A stretch of DNA of 57,019 bases from Streptococcus suis YS56 (GTDB lineage: Bacteria > Bacillota > Bacilli > Lactobacillales > Streptococcaceae). Below the pieces are notes generated by a model, which saw only the letters and a program-made list of their open reading frames with translations, did no database searches and was not told the DNA's origin. Shown here in pieces: positions 53,934-57,019 of the stretch; positions within the stretch are counted from its first letter, which is position 1, and every line of letters starts with the position of its first letter. The DNA lies in assembly GCF_000440115.1 (NCBI RefSeq), contig NZ_ALMY01000010.1, positions 1-57,019 on the forward strand. The letters run 5' to 3'. The position numbers and the translations under genes are program-made.

Positions 53934-54605
53934 ATGACAAACTTAAAATTTCAGTCGGTCTTTGATATTATTGGACCTGTTATGATTGGTCCATCTTCTA
54001 GTCACACAGCTGGGGCGGTCCGCATTGGAAAAATTGTTTCTTCCATCTTCGGTGATAAGCCAACAGAGGTGGAATTTCAACTCTACAATTCCTTTGCCAA
54101 GACCTATCGTGGTCACGGTACGGATGTAGCCTTGGTAGCAGGTATTCTGGGCATGGATACGGATGATCCCCGCATTCCTGACTCTCTTGATATTGCAAGA
54201 GAACGAGGCATTAAGGTTTATTGGCGTGTCAACAAGGACAGCAATACCCCACATCCCAATACCACCAGAATCATCATAAAAAACGATAAAAAATCCATCT
54301 CAGCCACTGGCGTTTCCATCGGTGGGGGAAATATTCAAGTAACAGAACTCAACGGTTTTTCTGTCAATCTCAATATGAATACGCCAACTATTATTATCGT
54401 TCACCAAGATGTCCCTGGTATGATTGCGAAAGTGACCGATGTTCTTTCTAAGTATGACATCAATATCGCCCAAATGAACGTGACACGTGAACAAGCTGGC
54501 GAAAAAGCCATTATGATTATCGAAGTGGATGCTCGCCAGTGTGAAAATTCGATTGCAGAGATTGAAAAAATTCCCCACTTGCATAATGTCACCTTCTTTA
54601 ACTAG
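53934..54605 (+). CDS. sdaAB: L-serine dehydratase beta subunit
   Basis: A 223-residue protein. The N-terminal SDH_beta domain ('FDIIGPVMIGPSSSHTAGAVRIG') is followed by an ACT domain (about 147-220, 'TPTIIIVHQDVPGMIAKVTDVLSKYDINIAQMNV'). With SdaAA it forms the oxygen-sensitive iron-sulfur serine deaminase that yields pyruvate and ammonia. The ATG follows GCGAGGAAA, and the alpha subunit gene starts 12 bp after its stop. Confidence 0.95.
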   Translation: MTNLKFQSVFDIIGPVMIGPSSSHTAGAVRIGKIVSSIFGDKPTEVEFQLYNSFAKTYRGHGTDVALVAGILGMDTDDPRIPDSLDIARERGIKVYWRVNKDSNTPHPNTTRIIIKNDKKSISATGVSIGGGNIQVTELNGFSVNLNMNTPTIIIVHQDVPGMIAKVTDVLSKYDINIAQMNVTREQAGEKAIMIIEVDARQCENSIAEIEKIPHLHNVTFFN

Positions 54606-54617
54606 AAAGAGGAAACC

Positions 54618-55490
54618 ATGTTTTATACCATTGAAGAATTGGTTCAGCAAGCCAATCAGTTTTCTGGCAATATTGCTGAACTCATGATTGCGACCGAAAT
54701 TGAATTGACCGGTCGTAGCCGCGAAGAAATATTGACAATTATGTCAAGAAACTTGACAGTTATGAAAGCTTCCATCGTAGATGGACTTACTGAAAGCAAA
54801 TCCGTATCTGGTTTAACAGGAGGCGATGCTGCCAAGTTAGATGCCTATATGAAATCTGGTAAAACCCTGTCAGATTCCGCCGTCCTATCCGCCGCAAGAA
54901 ATGCCATGGCTGTCAACGAATTGAATGCCAAAATGGGCTTGGTCTGCGCCACTCCTACAGCAGGATCTGCTGGTTGCTTACCTGCTGTGCTTGGCGTTGC
55001 CATTGACAAGTTAAACTTGACAGAAGACCAACAACTTGACTTCCTCTTTACAGCAGGAGCCTTTGGTCTGGTCATTGCCAACAATGCCTCTATATCAGGT
55101 GCAGAAGGAGGCTGTCAGGCAGAAGTCGGATCTGCCTCTGCTATGTCTGCCGCAGCCCTGACACTTGCAGCAGGGGGAACTCCCTATCAAGCTAGCCAAG
55201 CCATCTGCTTTGTCATTAAAAATATGCTGGGTCTGATTTGCGATCCGGTTGCAGGTCTGGTAGAAGTTCCTTGTGTCAAACGTAATGCAATGGGAGCCAG
55301 CTACGCCATGGTAGCTGCCGATATGGCTCTAGCAGGCATCGAATCCAAAATTCCAGCAGATGAAGTCATCAATGCCATGTACCAAGTGGGCTCCGCCCTC
55401 CCAACTGCCTTCCGTGAAACTGCTGAAGGTGGATTGGCTGCCACACCAACTGGTCGCCGCTTGGCACAAGAAATCTTCGGGGAAAGTTGA
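54618..55490 (+). CDS. sdaAA: L-serine dehydratase alpha subunit
   Basis: A 290-residue SDH_alpha protein. Cysteines that bind the 4Fe-4S cluster lie in 'GGCQAEVGSASAM', 'GLICDPVAGLVEVPC' and the preceding 'VCATPTAGSAGCLPA' region. It carries the catalytic cluster for serine deamination. It is co-transcribed with sdaAB and followed by a terminator at 55507. Confidence 0.95.
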   Translation: MFYTIEELVQQANQFSGNIAELMIATEIELTGRSREEILTIMSRNLTVMKASIVDGLTESKSVSGLTGGDAAKLDAYMKSGKTLSDSAVLSAARNAMAVNELNAKMGLVCATPTAGSAGCLPAVLGVAIDKLNLTEDQQLDFLFTAGAFGLVIANNASISGAEGGCQAEVGSASAMSAAALTLAAGGTPYQASQAICFVIKNMLGLICDPVAGLVEVPCVKRNAMGASYAMVAADMALAGIESKIPADEVINAMYQVGSALPTAFRETAEGGLAATPTGRRLAQEIFGES

Positions 55491-55506
55491 CAAACCTGTC
55501 AAGATA

Positions 55507-55530
55507 AAAAGGACCATTGCGGTCCTTTTC
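55507..55530. terminator. Bidirectional terminator between sdaAA and the convergent gene
   Basis: Stem AAGGACC/GGTCCTT (55509-55515 and 55521-55527) with loop ATTGC, A run on the left and T run on the right. It serves both the serine dehydratase operon and the leftward gene ending at 55531. Confidence 0.85.
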
Positions 55531-56172
55531 TTATTGTTTCGTGAACGTTAGTTTCTCTAAGGTTGTATCATTGGCGTCAATTTCTGTCAAGGTAAGTGTA
55601 GAGCCGCTCAAGCTATAGCTATCTGCTTCACCATCTACATAGGCAAGTTTTTTGTCTAAATCAAAGATAACTTGCTCAATGTCTTGATCCCCATCGTTGT
55701 CAACTTCTGTCAAGGTAGCTTGATTCCCTTTGACAGTCAAGGTGTAGGTGTCATTCCCAGATGTTGCTGTATAAGTACCATCTAACTCAGATGTGTCAAC
55801 CAACTTTACACCATAGCTTGCTGCGAGATCACTAACTGACAGTGCATTTGTAGTAGCTGTTGTAGCATTTGTCGTTGCAGATGATGAACTTGCTACAGAT
55901 GAGGAGTTAGCGGTCGCAACAACCTGCTGATTGTCATCATCGTAATCAACAATACCAACTTGTTGCTCAATTTGGTTCTCCAAAGCCTCAAGTTTATTTT
56001 CATATACTTCTGCTGCGACAAAACCAATCGTTGCCAAGGTCAAGGCACCTACTGACAATAAGATCATTGATTTCTTACTCATACCTGCAACCTTACTTTT
56101 AACAGATTCCCAAGCACCTGTTTGCTTGTTTTCTGTCACTTCAATGATTTCTTGTTGATTTTTGTTTTCCAT
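55531..56172 (-). CDS. Membrane-anchored protein of unknown function
   Basis: A 213-residue protein. The cytoplasmic N-terminus is polar (about 1-33), one membrane helix spans about 34-54, and a short coiled-coil-like stretch (EVYENKLEALENQIEQQ) follows. A Ser/Thr/Ala linker (about 88-110) leads to a C-terminal beta-rich domain with repeated 'TLT' strands, facing outside. I do not recognise the family. It is directly downstream of the response regulator gene, so it may be its target or partner. Confidence 0.75.
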   Translation of the reverse strand: MENKNQQEIIEVTENKQTGAWESVKSKVAGMSKKSMILLSVGALTLATIGFVAAEVYENKLEALENQIEQQVGIVDYDDDNQQVVATANSSSVASSSSATTNATTATTNALSVSDLAASYGVKLVDTSELDGTYTATSGNDTYTLTVKGNQATLTEVDNDGDQDIEQVIFDLDKKLAYVDGEADSYSLSGSTLTLTEIDANDTTLEKLTFTKQ

Positions 56173-56221
56173 GTTCTGTTCCTCTTATTAAATCTATTGC
56201 TCAGCTCTTGCTGATAAGTCT

Positions 56222-56282
56222 ATTATAGAGGACAATCTTGAACACTTTTGGGAAACTTTATAAACAAATTTTAAACACTTTT
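56222..56282 (-). promoter_or_regulatory. Promoter and direct repeats upstream of the anchored protein gene
   Basis: Minus-strand TATAAT at 56222-56227 without a good -35. AACACTTTT occurs twice in the same orientation on the plus strand, at 56241-56249 and 56274-56282 (33 bp apart, about three helical turns), a spacing compatible with response-regulator binding. No terminator is seen before it. Confidence 0.4.
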
Positions 56283-56285
56283 AAA

Positions 56286-56948
56286 TTATGCATTAAGACG
56301 ATAACCTGCACCCCAAACCGTTTCGATTAATTCAGCTCCCAATTTATCTCGCAGTCGATTGATATGGACAGCCACTGTGGCACTATCTCCAACATAATCA
56401 TATCCCCAAATGGTTTCAAATAAGTGATCTTTAGAAAAGACACGGTTGGGATGTTTTGCCAGATAAACAAGCAACTCAAATTCGCGGTTGGGCAATTTGA
56501 GTTCTTGACCATCCAAAGTCACCTTCCAATTATCCAAGAAAATAGTCATATTCCCAACTGTTAATTCATTATGATCATTATCCTTTTGAAAACGCTGGTA
56601 GCGAGCCAAATGAGCCTTTACACGCGCCACCAACTCCATTGGATCAAAGGGTTTGCTGATATAATCATCCGCTCCCAAGCCCAGGCCTCTCACCACATCC
56701 ATGGTTTCTTGTTTAGATGTGACCATCAAGATAGGAAAATCTACCTTATCTCGTAAATCACGACATAGATCATAGCCAGTTTTGTTTGGAAGCATGACAT
56801 CTAGCATTAGAAGAGCATAGTCCTCTTTTTTGAGTTGTTCCTCAACAAGTCCTCCATCATGAACCAAGTCAACTTGGTAGCCCTGCATTTCCAGATAATC
56901 TCGCTCTAAATAAGCAATTTCTAGATCATCTTCCGCAATTATAGCCAT
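56286..56948 (-). CDS. OmpR/PhoB-type response regulator
   Basis: A 220-residue protein. The receiver domain (1-115) has acidic pocket EDD near residues 6-8, phospho-acceptor Asp in 'LLMLDVMLP' and Lys in 'YISKPFDP'. The winged-helix DNA-binding domain (about 125-220) has 'REFELLVYLAKHPNRVFSKDHL' and 'VHINRLRDKLG'. The only in-frame ATG is at 56948, with a TAA just before it and no ribosome site, suggesting coupling to the upstream overlapping frame. No kinase gene follows. Confidence 0.9.
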   Translation of the reverse strand: MAIIAEDDLEIAYLERDYLEMQGYQVDLVHDGGLVEEQLKKEDYALLMLDVMLPNKTGYDLCRDLRDKVDFPILMVTSKQETMDVVRGLGLGADDYISKPFDPMELVARVKAHLARYQRFQKDNDHNELTVGNMTIFLDNWKVTLDGQELKLPNREFELLVYLAKHPNRVFSKDHLFETIWGYDYVGDSATVAVHINRLRDKLGAELIETVWGAGYRLNA

Positions 56949-57019
56949 TTAGTTTTAAAATAGTATTCCAAAGAATACTCAACCGATTGAAATCTCCTCA
57001 ATAACTCAGCCACTTTTCT
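56939..57019 (-). CDS. Possible 3' end of an upstream gene (partial)
   Basis: A frame on the minus strand is open from the window edge to a TAA at 56939-56941, 26 codons ending 'SLEYYFKTKWL'. It overlaps the response regulator start by 10 bases (ATGGCTATAA). This would explain the missing ribosome site of the regulator by translational coupling. A 26-codon open stretch can occur by chance, and no family can be read from it. Confidence 0.4.
   Translation of the reverse strand, partial: RKVAELLRRFQSVEYSLEYYFKTKWL

Overview
The window looks like Streptococcus chromosome, most probably Streptococcus suis or a close relative. Three things point there: the gene neighbourhoods (nrdD/nrdG, mutS-argR-argS, malQ//malXCD-malA-malR, gdpP-rplI-dnaB-veg), the low-GC coding style with strong AGGAGG-type ribosome sites, and the DUF3013, Veg and DUF1189 families. 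The species call rests on recalled gene order and protein style, not on a search. Most genes lie on the minus strand, as expected for one replichore. I saw no prophage, insertion sequence, CRISPR array or rRNA. Accessory content is limited to small regulatory modules and short dispersed repeats.

Layout. 1-3.1 kb: ASCH, DUF3013 and MazG-like genes facing rarA, then a probable 6S RNA and tRNA-Lys(CTT). 3.2-6.6 kb: a 100-bp palindromic repeat and a three-gene ABC transporter of unknown substrate. 6.7-10.4 kb: the anaerobic ribonucleotide reductase operon (nrdD, a 44-codon ORF, a GNAT gene, nrdG). 10.4-11.6 kb: a small membrane protein and a LytTR/DUF3021 regulator pair. 11.6-15.6 kb: a four-gene redox operon (DJ-1/PfpI, FAD disulfide oxidoreductase, nitroreductase, DUF998) divergent from an OhrR-like MarR regulator with two matching palindromic operators. 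15.7-21 kb: a hypothetical gene, mutS, argR and argS. 21.1-23.9 kb: a MITE-like element, a secreted CHAP/SH3 cell-wall hydrolase and small membrane proteins. 24-33.2 kb: the maltodextrin locus with cre and MalR-type operators. 33.4-39.3 kb: nrdI behind a textbook pair of NrdR-like boxes, a YitT protein, aspS, a second MITE-like copy, a GNAT gene, an aldo/keto reductase and a glycosyltransferase.

39.4-45.4 kb is rich in extracytoplasmic functions. It starts with a cluster of DnaA boxes beside an anchored metallophosphoesterase. A fumarate-reductase-like FAD lipoprotein follows, with two Rex-type operators at its promoter. After it come a PedC-like thioredoxin-fold protein, rpsD with a long leader carrying the second 100-bp repeat, and a TlpA-like lipoprotein with CcdA. 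45.4-57 kb is housekeeping: veg, dnaB, rplI, gdpP, mnmG, two tandem Nudix genes, mnmA and sdaAB-sdaAA. The window closes with a membrane-anchored protein of unknown function next to an OmpR-type response regulator that has no kinase gene downstream.

Together the regulatory sites suggest that oxygen/redox state and carbon supply control much of this segment: NrdR boxes at nrdI and possibly nrdD, Rex-type sites at the fumarate-reductase-like gene, the OhrR-like operators, and cre sites at mal and ccdA. The strongest candidates for undescribed biology are the MarR-controlled redox operon, the DnaA-box cluster, the Rex-controlled surface flavoprotein region, the two dispersed repeat families and the promoters nested in terminator hairpins.
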